From the NCBI GenBank assembly GCA_041178545.1, contig JBEGVB010000076.1, forward strand, positions 1-9,980: a DNA stretch of 9,980 bases. Reading direction: 5' to 3'. The notes below the pieces were generated by a model. That model did not search any database. It was not told the origin of the DNA and saw nothing but the letters and a program-made list of their open reading frames with translations. This DNA is from JBEATZ01 sp041178545. GTDB taxonomy: Bacteria > Planctomycetota > UBA1135 > UBA2386. Each line of letters opens with the position of its first letter. Positions within the stretch are counted from its first letter, which is position 1. Below are positions 1-6,227 of the stretch, one piece after another. The position numbers and the translations under genes are program-made.

Positions 1-1295
1 CCCAGCTGGTCGAGGGCGCGCAGCAGCTCGCGCTTCGCGAAGTCGAGGCGCGTGGGAAGCTTGTCCGGGATCTCGGACGCATTGGTGGCCTTGACCGGCA
101 TGGTGGCCGTCATCGAGCCCGACAGGTCGAGCACGAACACCACGCGCGTGCCCTGCACCGGGATGCCGCAGAAGCCGCCTGCGACGGTGATCTCGTCGCC
201 TGCCTTCGCAGGGCGCACGAAGCTCACCTTCATGGTGGCCTTCTCCTTCTCCCAGAGCTCGCGCCACTGGTCGGGGCGGTCCGCTGGGAACACGGCACCC
301 GTGAGGCTCACGAGGACGTCGTGGGAGCGGTGCAGGAGCAGGCCCGAGGTCTTGCCAGAGAGCACGTCCTGCGGGTTGTCCTTGAACTTCTGAAGCACGG
401 CCACGAGGGCAGGCACCGTCTCGGTCGAGCGGTAGTCCTCGAGGAAGCCCACCAACGCGAGGTCGGCGCGCCAGCTGGTGCGCCCGAGCGCGCCGATCGC
501 GGCACGGATGGCGAGGCGCGACGATTCCGGCGGTGCTGGTGGTTCGGCACCGCCTGCCGGCGCCGCCGCGTACTTCGCCAGCGAGGCGCGCAGTGCCGAC
601 ACGAGGGCCTCCAGCACCTTGTCGTCCGTCTCGCGTTCGACGCAGCCTGCCAGTGCGGTCACCGCGGCCTCGTCGGCTGCTGCAGCGAGACCGTCTGCAG
701 CGGCCATGCGCACGACGGGCTCTGCCGCCGCGAGGCCGGCCTCCAGCAGCGCGCGCTTCTGCGGCTCGGCGCTGCGCCCGAGGGCGCGCAATGCAGCCGC
801 GCGGAGGCCCTGGACCCTGCCCTTGGGTGCCTTCGCCTCGCCCCTTGCCGTCTGCACGAGGCGCTCGGCCGCAGCAGGGGTTGCGAACTTCGGCGTCCAC
901 TTCTCGCCGAGTGCGCGGACGAGGAAGGGCGCCATGTCGCGCGTGTACTTCCCGTCGTCGAGACCGATGGACGCGACTTCGAGTGCCATTGCCATGGCCT
1001 CGGCCGAGCCGTCCGCTGCCGCGCGTTCGAGCAGGACCTCCAGCTCGCGCTCGCGGGTCAGCTCACCCACGAAGTCCTTGGGCAGCTGGCCGAACTTGTC
1101 CGCCACCGAGTCCTTGCGCGCGATGCCCTTGTTGTTCCAGGCGATCTTGCCGTCGCGGTACAGCTTGAGCCACGCCTCCAGTGCCTTGACGACCTTTTCG
1201 TCCGCGACGGCCAATGTTGCGGGGGACGCAGGCCCAGCGCATGCGACGTGGGGTGCGGCGAACAACGACAGCACGAGGCAGAGGAGGCCGATCAT
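1..1295 (-). CDS. Exported HEAT-repeat / von Willebrand A domain protein (C-terminus cut off by window edge)
   Basis: The reading frame stays open for 431 codons from an ATG at 1295 down to the window edge, so the C-terminus is missing. Residues 1-20 look like a type I signal peptide: a short hydrophobic run (LLCLVLSLF) ending in an A-C-A type cleavage site before G21. H16 sits at the lipobox -3 position, so a lipoprotein is less likely. Residues about 160-300 are alanine/leucine-rich paired helices of HEAT-like character (for example RAAALRALG near 166-173). A VWA domain begins near 382 with the beta strand TRVVFVLD and the MIDAS motif DLSGS at 390-394, fitting the family consensus DxSxS that binds a divalent metal; the rest of the domain is off the window. 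VWA domains usually mediate metal-dependent protein binding, so a scaffold or adhesive role outside the cytoplasm is inferred. It lies 66 bases after the anti-sigma gene in the same direction, so it may be the last gene of that operon or have its own promoter. The ligand is unknown. Confidence 0.85.
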   Translation of the reverse strand, partial: MIGLLCLVLSLFAAPHVACAGPASPATLAVADEKVVKALEAWLKLYRDGKIAWNNKGIARKDSVADKFGQLPKDFVGELTRERELEVLLERAAADGSAEAMAMALEVASIGLDDGKYTRDMAPFLVRALGEKWTPKFATPAAAERLVQTARGEAKAPKGRVQGLRAAALRALGRSAEPQKRALLEAGLAAAEPVVRMAAADGLAAAADEAAVTALAGCVERETDDKVLEALVSALRASLAKYAAAPAGGAEPPAPPESSRLAIRAAIGALGRTSWRADLALVGFLEDYRSTETVPALVAVLQKFKDNPQDVLSGKTSGLLLHRSHDVLVSLTGAVFPADRPDQWRELWEKEKATMKVSFVRPAKAGDEITVAGGFCGIPVQGTRVVFVLDLSGSMTATMPVKATNASEIPDKLPTRLDFAKRELLRALDQL

Positions 1296-1361
1296 GGGCG
1301 TGGGATTCCACGGCCATGGTAGTGCGTCGCGTCGCGAGGCGGACGGGGGTTTCCCCTGCTC

Positions 1362-2498
1362 TCAGCGCGGCGGCTGCGAGGTGCCTGCGCGGTCGGCTGT
1401 CCCGGTTGCGGCCTCGGGAGCCGGCTGCATGCCGAGACGGAGCAGCGTGGCCGGGTTGGCCACCGTGCTGCGCGGCGCGACCAGGTTGGTCCCGCAGTCG
1501 TCCTGGAACACGAAGATGCGACCCTGGAGCTGGGGGTCGACCACCGGCACATCCTTGCCGGGGAAGGGCTGGCCTGGCATCACGTAGAACAGCCGGCCGA
1601 TCACCTGCGGACGGTCGATGCTGATGCGCATCAGCACCTGCTGACGTTCGGCAGGCGTCCAGATGCCGCGCACACGCAGGTCCTCGGGCAGTGCCGCGAT
1701 CCGGTGCACGCGCCGCAGGGCGGGTGCGACCACCGTGCGCACCGTGTCCATGTCGCCGCGACTGAGGCGTTCCTCGTCCAGCAGCTGCACCATCATGCGC
1801 AGCTCGGCGTCGACCTGCGGGTTGGAGAACGTGACGTGCTCGTCCTCGCGCAGGCGCAGCAGCACCGAGCCGAGGTCGTGCATCTGCACCGCGTGGTCGC
1901 AGACCGAGCGGACGATGGGCTCGGCACCCTGCGCCGTGGACCCGGCCTGCCGTCCCTCGAGCGCGGCCAGCTGGCTGCTGGCCTGCACGTAGTTGTTGCG
2001 GAACTGGAGTGCTGCCTCGCGCGCCAGCAGGTCTGGCGTGAGCGGGGCGAGACTGGCATAGGATGCGGTGGGCTGCGTGTTGCCGGGCGTCGCGTCACCG
2101 CGGGCGACGAGGCGAGGCTGCAAGACGCCCTCGGTCGCACTGCGCGACTTCTCGGGCGCGGGCTGCAGCGCGTCGAGCGCGAGCAGCACTGCTGCGGCAG
2201 CGGCAGCGCCAGCCAGCACGTAGCGCACCTTCGACACGAGCGGCACCGGTTCGCGGAACACGGCCTCCGGCGTGCCTTCGCCCGACTGGATCCGCTGCCA
2301 GAGCTGGTCGCGGAAACCACTGCTCACGCGCTGCCTCGGCATGCGCAACGCGAGCGACTGGGCGGCCTGGAGCTCCTTCCAGAGCGTGGCACACGGGCCA
2401 CAGCCGTCCACGTGCTCCATCAGCATCGCAAGCCGACCCGACGGCAGCCTGCCGTCGAGGTTGAGCGACAACTCGTAGTGCGCAGTGCGGCAGTTCAT
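1362..2498 (-). CDS. Membrane-anchored zinc-finger anti-sigma factor
   Basis: This 378-residue protein starts 7 bases after the stop of the ECF sigma gene, the usual layout of a sigma/anti-sigma pair. The N-terminal cytoplasmic domain (about 1-65) has the zinc anti-sigma motif HxxxCxxC at H29, C33 and C36, with C3 and H7 as possible further metal ligands. One transmembrane segment spans about 92-111 (an alanine/valine/leucine-rich run). The remaining roughly 265 residues would lie outside the cytoplasm. They begin with a proline/serine/threonine-rich linker (about 112-150), followed by a mainly helical, charged region and a C-terminal part with C335 in FQDDCGTN. I do not recognise the outer domain. 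By family knowledge, the ZAS domain holds the partner sigma factor inactive until a signal, often site-specific proteolysis, releases it. The outer domain is presumably the sensor, but its stimulus cannot be read from the sequence. The much longer outer part than in minimal ZAS proteins is notable. Confidence 0.88.
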   Translation of the reverse strand: MNCRTAHYELSLNLDGRLPSGRLAMLMEHVDGCGPCATLWKELQAAQSLALRMPRQRVSSGFRDQLWQRIQSGEGTPEAVFREPVPLVSKVRYVLAGAAAAAAVLLALDALQPAPEKSRSATEGVLQPRLVARGDATPGNTQPTASYASLAPLTPDLLAREAALQFRNNYVQASSQLAALEGRQAGSTAQGAEPIVRSVCDHAVQMHDLGSVLLRLREDEHVTFSNPQVDAELRMMVQLLDEERLSRGDMDTVRTVVAPALRRVHRIAALPEDLRVRGIWTPAERQQVLMRISIDRPQVIGRLFYVMPGQPFPGKDVPVVDPQLQGRIFVFQDDCGTNLVAPRSTVANPATLLRLGMQPAPEAATGTADRAGTSQPPR

Positions 2499-2505
2499 GG
2501 GTGCA

Positions 2506-3063
2506 TCAGACCTTGATCAGGCGGCTCACGAGGGACTGGAAGCGTTTGCGGGCGCGGAACAGCCGGGTGGACACGGTCTTCACCGGACAACCGAGCACCG
2601 CTGCTGCGTCCTCGTAGCTGAGGCCCTCCATCTCACAGAGGAGGAAGGCCTCGCGGAACTTGGGGGGAATCTGCTCGATGGCCGACTCGATGGCGGCATT
2701 GGCCTCGCGCGACTCGGCCAGCTGGTCGGGTGCGTGCGCGGTCGGGTCCTCCGCGGTGAAGGACTGGTCGTCGTCGCGCTGCAGGTCGCGGAACAGGCTC
2801 AGCTTGAACTTGCGCCGGCGCAGTTGGTCGAGGCAGAGGTTGCGGGCGACGCGGTAGAGCCACGGCCGGAAGGCCGATGATGGCACCTGGTGCAGGTGCC
2901 GGTACAGCGCGAGGAAGGCATCCTGCGCCACGTCTTCCGCGGCCGTCGAGTCACCCAGCATCCGCGCCGCGTACGCCTTCAACCCGTCGGCGTGTTCCGC
3001 CAGGGCGCGGTTGAAGGCCACCAGGGTGACCGGGTCAGGCTGCTCGACGGTGCGGACGGTCAT
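2506..3063 (-). CDS. ECF-family RNA polymerase sigma factor
   Basis: At 185 residues this is a normal length for an extracytoplasmic-function (group 4) sigma factor. Sigma region 2 covers about 17-88: the core-binding helix contains AEDVAQDAFLALYRHL (42-57), and the -10 recognition and melting helix contains FRPWLYRVARNLCLDQLRRR (65-84). An acidic, variable linker (about 92-118, with RDDDQ) leads to region 4 at about 119-178, where IPPKFREAFLLCEMEGLSY precedes a helix-turn-helix (EDAAAVLGCPVKTVSTRLFRAR) that would read the -35 element. The protein directs core polymerase to a specific promoter set. The anti-sigma gene immediately downstream is the expected controller. The gene follows the exported Cys-cluster protein by only 15 bases, so all are probably read from a promoter upstream of 4386. 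No clear Shine-Dalgarno sequence precedes the ATG, so translation may be coupled to the upstream gene. The ECF subgroup cannot be assigned by eye. Confidence 0.93.
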   Translation of the reverse strand: MTVRTVEQPDPVTLVAFNRALAEHADGLKAYAARMLGDSTAAEDVAQDAFLALYRHLHQVPSSAFRPWLYRVARNLCLDQLRRRKFKLSLFRDLQRDDDQSFTAEDPTAHAPDQLAESREANAAIESAIEQIPPKFREAFLLCEMEGLSYEDAAAVLGCPVKTVSTRLFRARKRFQSLVSRLIKV

Positions 3064-3078
3064 GGTCAGCGGACGCGG

Positions 3079-4386
3079 TCAGACGTCCTCCCCGCGGCGG
3101 AACTCCACGTTCCTGCCCCGGCCGTCCCGACCCCGGCGTTCGCCCTGCCCCTCCATCTCGCGGAGACGGCGCTGGGCCTCCTCGATGCGGGCGCGCATGC
3201 GCTCCATGACCTGGCGGCGCATCTCGGGATCCATGGACTGGGCCTCCCAAGGGGCTTGGCGGCCCTCTGCCATGGGCGGCATGGGCATGCCCATGCGGCG
3301 CTGCTGGTCCACCTTGTCACCGGGCGCGCCCGGGTAGGACCGGATCTGGATGCGGTCCTGCTGGGGATTGCCCATGGGCTCGTGGTGCTGCGGTGCGTGC
3401 GGCTGGTTGCCGCGGTGCTGGCGGCAGCAGTCGCAGCTGCAGTTGCAACCGCCCTCGTCGCCGCGCTGCGGCTGCTCGGTGCGGGTCTCGGCACGGAACA
3501 CGCGGATGCCACCCTTCTCGGCCTGCATGCGCAGGTCCTGTTCGATCCGGCGGTCGAAGGCCTCAGGGGCCATCTCGATCACCATCGGCTGTTCGGTGCC
3601 CTCATCGCTGCGCAGGACCATCATCCGGCGCGGCTGTTGCCTCGGCGGTTCGGCCTGCTGCTCCTCGGGTGCAGGCGCCACCACCTTGCTGCGTTCCTGC
3701 CGGCGCTGGGTCGCGCGTTCCTGGGGCTGTGGCGCTGCGGGCGTCGGCTCGGCAGCTGGCTTCTTCGCAGGCTCCTGCTTCCGGTCCCCTGCGATCGCGC
3801 GCTCGATCTCCGACTGGATCTGTGCGAGCTCGGCCTCGAGCTCGGCCATGACCTCTTCCTGGCTCTTGCCACCGGCTGCAGGCGGCTTGGCCGGGCCCTC
3901 GGCCCGCTGCGGCTCCTGCTTCGGGGCCGCGGGGTCCTGACGCTGTTGCATCGCGCGCACGCGGATCGGCCGGGCAGGCGCCGACTCGGTTGCGGGCGGC
4001 TTGGCCGCCTCCGGCGGTGTCACCAAGGCCACCTGCGGTGCACCTGCGGGCATCTCGGCAGCGGGCTTGTCCTTCGCAACCGGGGCAGCCTTCGGCTTCG
4101 CGTCCTGGTCCTTTGCCGCAGCGGTCCTGCCCTCGGCAGCCTTGGCCTCGGCCGCGCGCATCTCCCGCAGGGCAGCGCGCAGTTCCTCGCGCACGATCTT
4201 GCGGATGTCCTCGCGGGGGTCCTGCGCCTTGGGCTCCTGCACCGGTGCCGGCTCCTGCTTCGGCTCGGTGCGAGGTGCTTCCTGCTGCGCCGCCGCAGGG
4301 CGACGGATCATGACGCCCTGGGCCATCGCAGGAACTGCGGACAGGGTGAGGAGGGCGGAGGTGACGACGAGGGACGAGAGGCGCAT
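3079..4386 (-). CDS. Exported Pro/Ala/Gln-rich coiled-coil protein with a CxCxCxCC cluster
   Basis: I do not recognise a family. The ATG at 4386 is preferred over one at 4599 because it begins a good signal peptide: M-R-L, a hydrophobic core, then A-M-A before Q23. AAGG lies 8-9 bases upstream, and the longer version would overlap the divergent promoter region. The protein is then 435 residues. Low-complexity segments rich in Pro, Ala, Lys, Glu and Gln alternate with three charged helical stretches likely to form coiled coils: about 58-88, 175-198 and 386-415. Residues 314-321 read CNCSCDCC, the only cysteines in the protein. Four nearby histidines (324, 330, 334, 335) follow. Short strand-like segments ending in arginine recur (VMIRR, IRVRA, MMVLRS, IRVFRA, IQIRS). 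The C-terminus is very arginine-rich. As the first gene before the sigma/anti-sigma pair, it may be an envelope sensor, a target of the regulon, or a metal/redox-binding partner. That role is inference only. Confidence 0.8.
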   Translation of the reverse strand: MRLSSLVVTSALLTLSAVPAMAQGVMIRRPAAAQQEAPRTEPKQEPAPVQEPKAQDPREDIRKIVREELRAALREMRAAEAKAAEGRTAAAKDQDAKPKAAPVAKDKPAAEMPAGAPQVALVTPPEAAKPPATESAPARPIRVRAMQQRQDPAAPKQEPQRAEGPAKPPAAGGKSQEEVMAELEAELAQIQSEIERAIAGDRKQEPAKKPAAEPTPAAPQPQERATQRRQERSKVVAPAPEEQQAEPPRQQPRRMMVLRSDEGTEQPMVIEMAPEAFDRRIEQDLRMQAEKGGIRVFRAETRTEQPQRGDEGGCNCSCDCCRQHRGNQPHAPQHHEPMGNPQQDRIQIRSYPGAPGDKVDQQRRMGMPMPPMAEGRQAPWEAQSMDPEMRRQVMERMRARIEEAQRRLREMEGQGERRGRDGRGRNVEFRRGEDV

Positions 4387-4410
4387 TGCGCGGACCTTTG
4401 TGGAAAGGGA

Positions 4411-4434
4411 GGATCGGACCAACGGGTCCGATCC
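4411..4434. promoter_or_regulatory. Perfect 10-bp inverted repeat, 4-base loop, in divergent promoter region
   Basis: GGATCGGACC at 4411-4420 and its exact reverse complement GGTCCGATCC at 4425-4434 are separated by AACG. The repeat lies 24 bases upstream of the ATG of the exported Cys-cluster gene, so it is either an operator in the promoter or a stem-loop in the 5' leader of the sigma-factor operon. There is no run of T beside it, so a canonical terminator is unlikely. It shares GATCCGC (4430-4436) with the palindrome at 4490-4501. The symmetry is seen directly; the function is inferred. Confidence 0.6.
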
Positions 4435-4489
4435 GCGAAGACTCCAGCTTGCCCCCATGGGTTCGCTGGCATCGATTTTTCGGCTGTCG

Positions 4490-4501
4490 GGCGGATCCGC
4501 C
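4490..4501. promoter_or_regulatory. 12-bp perfect palindrome GGCGGATCCGCC upstream of the lipoprotein gene
   Basis: GGCGGATCCGCC is self-complementary without a loop, typical of a site bound by a dimeric protein. It ends 19 bases before the lipoprotein ATG and lies about 100 bases upstream of the divergent sigma operon, so one regulator here could act on both directions. It contains the same GATCCGC found in the other inverted repeat of this intergenic region. I could not find convincing -35 or -10 elements for either direction. The regulator is unknown. Confidence 0.45.
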
Positions 4502-4520
4502 TGACCCAAAAAGGCTCCCC

Positions 4521-5420
4521 ATGTCTCGCTCCCGTGGCCAGTCCCTCCCGTGCGTATCCCCCGTCGCGGCGGTGGCGTCCCTGTTGCTCTTGACCGCATG
4601 CGGTGGGGCCTTGGGGGAACGGCACCTCGAGCCGATGCAGGGCGAGATCGCCCTCCCCGAGGGGGTCCGCACCGTGCGGTTCGAGGGGGCCACGGCCAGC
4701 TTCAAGGTGCTGAGTCGCGACGAGAAAGGCCAGCCTGTCATCGACCGCAAGATCTTGTACCGAGGCAAGTTGCGTCTGGCCGCCGACACCCCGGAGCAGC
4801 TCCACGCACTGCGGGCAGTGACCGCCCGGCTGGAGGTCGCGGCCGGTGCGGGGTCTGCGGACACACTGGTGGTGCAGGCACCCTCGATGCCCCCGGGTGC
4901 GGACCCCATGCACAGCGTGCTGGGCGCGGAGATCACCGTGTGGCTGCCGGCAGAGCTGTCGCTCGAGCTCGAGGCGCGGGACGGCGGCTACCTGGAGGTG
5001 GAGGACCGGGTGGGCACGGTGCGGATGGCCACTGGGCGCGGCGACCTGAGACTGTCGCGCAACCGCGGCGACGCCGTGTTGCGCACCGGCGCCGGCGTGA
5101 CGATCGTCGACCGCCACGAGGGCAACCTCGAGGTGCAGTCCAAGGCCGGCGAGGTCCAGGCCTGGGTGCGCAAGCCCGGGGAGACGCTGCGCATCGTCAC
5201 CGGCAAGGGCAACATCCAGTGCCTGGTCCCGGGGGAGACGTCGCTGCGAGCGGACGTGCGCTGCGAGCAGGGCAAGATCGCCAACGGGTTCGGGTTCCCG
5301 GTGGAGCGCGTGCTGGAGTTCGGTGCCGCGATGACGGGCCAGCGCGGCGACGGACGGACCGAGGTCGTGCTGCGCTCGGGCAAGGGCGTGCTCTCGCTCA
5401 GTCACCACGCATTCGACTAG
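4521..5420 (+). CDS. Lipoprotein with DUF4097-like beta-repeat domain
   Basis: The ATG at 4521 is chosen because it starts a lipoprotein signal: a basic N-terminus (MSRSRG), a hydrophobic core (VAAVASLLLL) and the lipobox LTAC with the lipidated Cys at 27. AAGG lies six bases upstream. Upstream in-frame codons to 4386 would put non-signal sequence in front. The mature part of the 299-residue protein is almost all beta-strand with regular glycine turns, clearest at about 165-235 (GRGDLRL, RGDAVLRT, EGNLEVQS, KAGEVQAWV, GKGNIQCLV). This is the short stacked-strand pattern of DUF4097/DUF2807-type adhesin-like domains. Such domains are found on many bacterial envelope proteins, often near regulators, but their biochemical role is poorly known. 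The gene is divergent from the sigma/anti-sigma operon, making it a candidate regulon member. It ends with TAG, unlike the other complete genes here. The domain call rests on strand pattern, not on a database match. Confidence 0.8.
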   Translation: MSRSRGQSLPCVSPVAAVASLLLLTACGGALGERHLEPMQGEIALPEGVRTVRFEGATASFKVLSRDEKGQPVIDRKILYRGKLRLAADTPEQLHALRAVTARLEVAAGAGSADTLVVQAPSMPPGADPMHSVLGAEITVWLPAELSLELEARDGGYLEVEDRVGTVRMATGRGDLRLSRNRGDAVLRTGAGVTIVDRHEGNLEVQSKAGEVQAWVRKPGETLRIVTGKGNIQCLVPGETSLRADVRCEQGKIANGFGFPVERVLEFGAAMTGQRGDGRTEVVLRSGKGVLSLSHHAFD

Positions 5421-5462
5421 TGGCACGGCAGTCCGCCGCGGCGGTTCTGCCGGTGGCACGGC
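5420..5462 (+). terminator. GC-rich stem-loop after the lipoprotein gene, flanked by a direct repeat
   Basis: Seven bases after the TAG stop, GGCAG (5427-5431) pairs with CTGCC (5447-5451). Between them lies the self-complementary CCGCCGCGGCGG (5433-5444), with only one unpaired base on the left and two on the right. The ten bases GTGGCACGGC occur on both sides, at 5420-5429 and 5453-5462. The position right after a stop suits transcription termination or 3'-end protection. There is no T-tract, so it is not a canonical intrinsic terminator. The tip of the hairpin is a tight palindrome, so the true loop is uncertain. The rest of the gap to 5572 shows only the AAGGA ribosome site before the next gene. 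Confidence 0.4.
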
Positions 5463-5572
5463 GGCACACGGCGCCTCGGCTTCTCGCACTACTGCGTAGC
5501 ACGGTTCTCGCGCGGTTCTGGCAACTTGGTGTCGTGCGGCAGATAGCCCACAACTGTCCAAGGACCACGACC

Positions 5573-5989
5573 ATGGCCACCTCCAAGAAGTTCCTCCTCT
5601 ACTCTGCCAAGGACACCAAGGCGGAATCCCTCGCGGCCTCCGTGCTCGCGCCCACTGCTTCCTCCACGGTCTGTGCCTCGCTCGACGAACTGCGGGGCAG
5701 GATCGAGGGCGGCGACTACGACGCGCTGCTGGTCGAGCCGGCGGCGGCCCTCAAGAAGCTGCTCGGCGCGACGGGCGACGAGTCCGACTTGCGCGTGCCG
5801 CTCGCCGAGATCGAGAAGCGCCACATCCTGCGGGTCCTCGCCTCCACGGGCGGCAACAAGACCCAGGCTGCGCGCATCCTCGGCATCGACACCAAGACGC
5901 TCTACAACAAGATCAAGGCGTACCAGAACGCCGAGCAGCTCGCGCGCAAGCGCGCGCTGATCAACGGCGGGCTGACGACGACGGTCTGA
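5573..5989 (+). CDS. Small Fis-type DNA-binding regulator with receiver-like N-terminal half
   Basis: The ATG at 5573 follows AAGGA (5560-5564) at an 8-base spacing and gives 138 residues. Residues about 76-117 match the Fis/NtrC C-terminal DNA-binding fold: EIEKRHILRVLASTGGNKTQAARILGIDTKTLYNKIKAY, with the helix-turn-helix at about 94-116 (NKTQAARILGID then TKTLYNKIKAY). In this family that domain binds DNA as a dimer. Residues 5-56 resemble the first strands and helix of a response-regulator receiver: KKFLLYS, then the spaced strand DYDALLVEP. The acidic pair of strand 1 is missing, and Glu55 stands near where the phosphorylated Asp would be expected, so normal phosphorylation is doubtful. 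No sigma-54 AAA+ domain is present. It could be a local regulator or a nucleoid-type protein; targets are unknown. The HTH call is firm, the receiver reading is weaker. Confidence 0.87.
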   Translation: MATSKKFLLYSAKDTKAESLAASVLAPTASSTVCASLDELRGRIEGGDYDALLVEPAAALKKLLGATGDESDLRVPLAEIEKRHILRVLASTGGNKTQAARILGIDTKTLYNKIKAYQNAEQLARKRALINGGLTTTV

Positions 5990-6070
5990 CGGAGGGTCGT
6001 TCTCGGCGCGGTGGGACGGCGCGTGTGCGCAGGGGCTGTGGTTCTGCCTGAGCGCGCGCCGAAACGGGAA

Positions 6071-6180
6071 CAGGGACCTGTTGTCGGGTCCCTGCCCGCG
6101 ACAGGACGGTTTCACCTGCTTTGACCTTTCCTCAGCGCCTGTCGCGGGCCGTCTCTCCTCCCCGCCGCGGTGGACGGGGA
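6071..6180 (+). promoter_or_regulatory. Structured leader upstream of prfB: three consecutive stem-loops
   Basis: The 238-base gap 5990-6227 has no gene. It holds three inverted repeats. First, CAGGGACC (6071-6078) pairs with GGTCCCTG (6087-6094) around an 8-base loop. Second, GCCCGCGACAGG (6094-6105) pairs exactly with CCTGTCGCGGGC (6138-6149), a 12-bp stem with a 32-base pyrimidine-rich loop. Third, TCCCCG (6159-6164) pairs with CGGGGA (6175-6180). The first could be a terminator-like hairpin for the Fis-type gene, but no T-tract follows. The long second stem, ending 78 bases before the prfB start, is unlikely by chance. An RNA leader controlling prfB, or a paired protein-binding site, is inferred. 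No convincing promoter was seen: TTGACC at 6121 has no -10 partner. Confidence 0.45.
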
Positions 6181-6227
6181 AGCGCTGCTGGAAACGGCGG
6201 TGCGATGGCGTAGAACGTTTGCCCAAC

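Noticed and set aside
321..1322. Long plus-strand open frame opposite the HEAT/VWA gene
   Set aside because: Its translation is Arg/Cys/His-rich with no recognisable domain, while the minus frame gives a signal peptide, HEAT helices and a MIDAS motif. It is a GC-rich shadow.
1345..1356. GGGGG-TTT-CCCC hairpin between the anti-sigma and VWA genes
   Set aside because: The stem is only four pairs with a three-base loop and no T-tract; in this GC-rich sequence it is likely chance.
4466..4482. Sigma-54-like site CTGGCATCGATTTTTCG before the lipoprotein gene
   Set aside because: The -24 half is good but the essential GC of the -12 element is missing (TTTC rather than TTGC), and no sigma-54 activator is in the window.
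2890..4593. Long plus-strand open frame (567 codons) opposite the sigma and Cys-cluster genes
   Set aside because: It crosses the clear ECF sigma start and the divergent promoter, and its Leu/Arg/His composition is typical of the antisense frame of a GC-rich gene.
4387..4599. N-terminal extension of the Cys-cluster protein to an ATG at 4599
   Set aside because: It would bury the signal peptide after 71 residues, overlap the lipoprotein coding start and cover both inverted repeats.
5420..5462. TGGCACG (twice) as -24 elements of a sigma-54 promoter for the Fis-type gene
   Set aside because: Neither copy has TTGC at the right spacing; they are better described as a direct repeat around a stem-loop.
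6121..6126. TTGACC as a -35 box for prfB
   Set aside because: The sequence 16-18 bases downstream is GC-rich (CGCGGG), with no -10-like element; the hexamer lies in the loop of the 12-bp stem.
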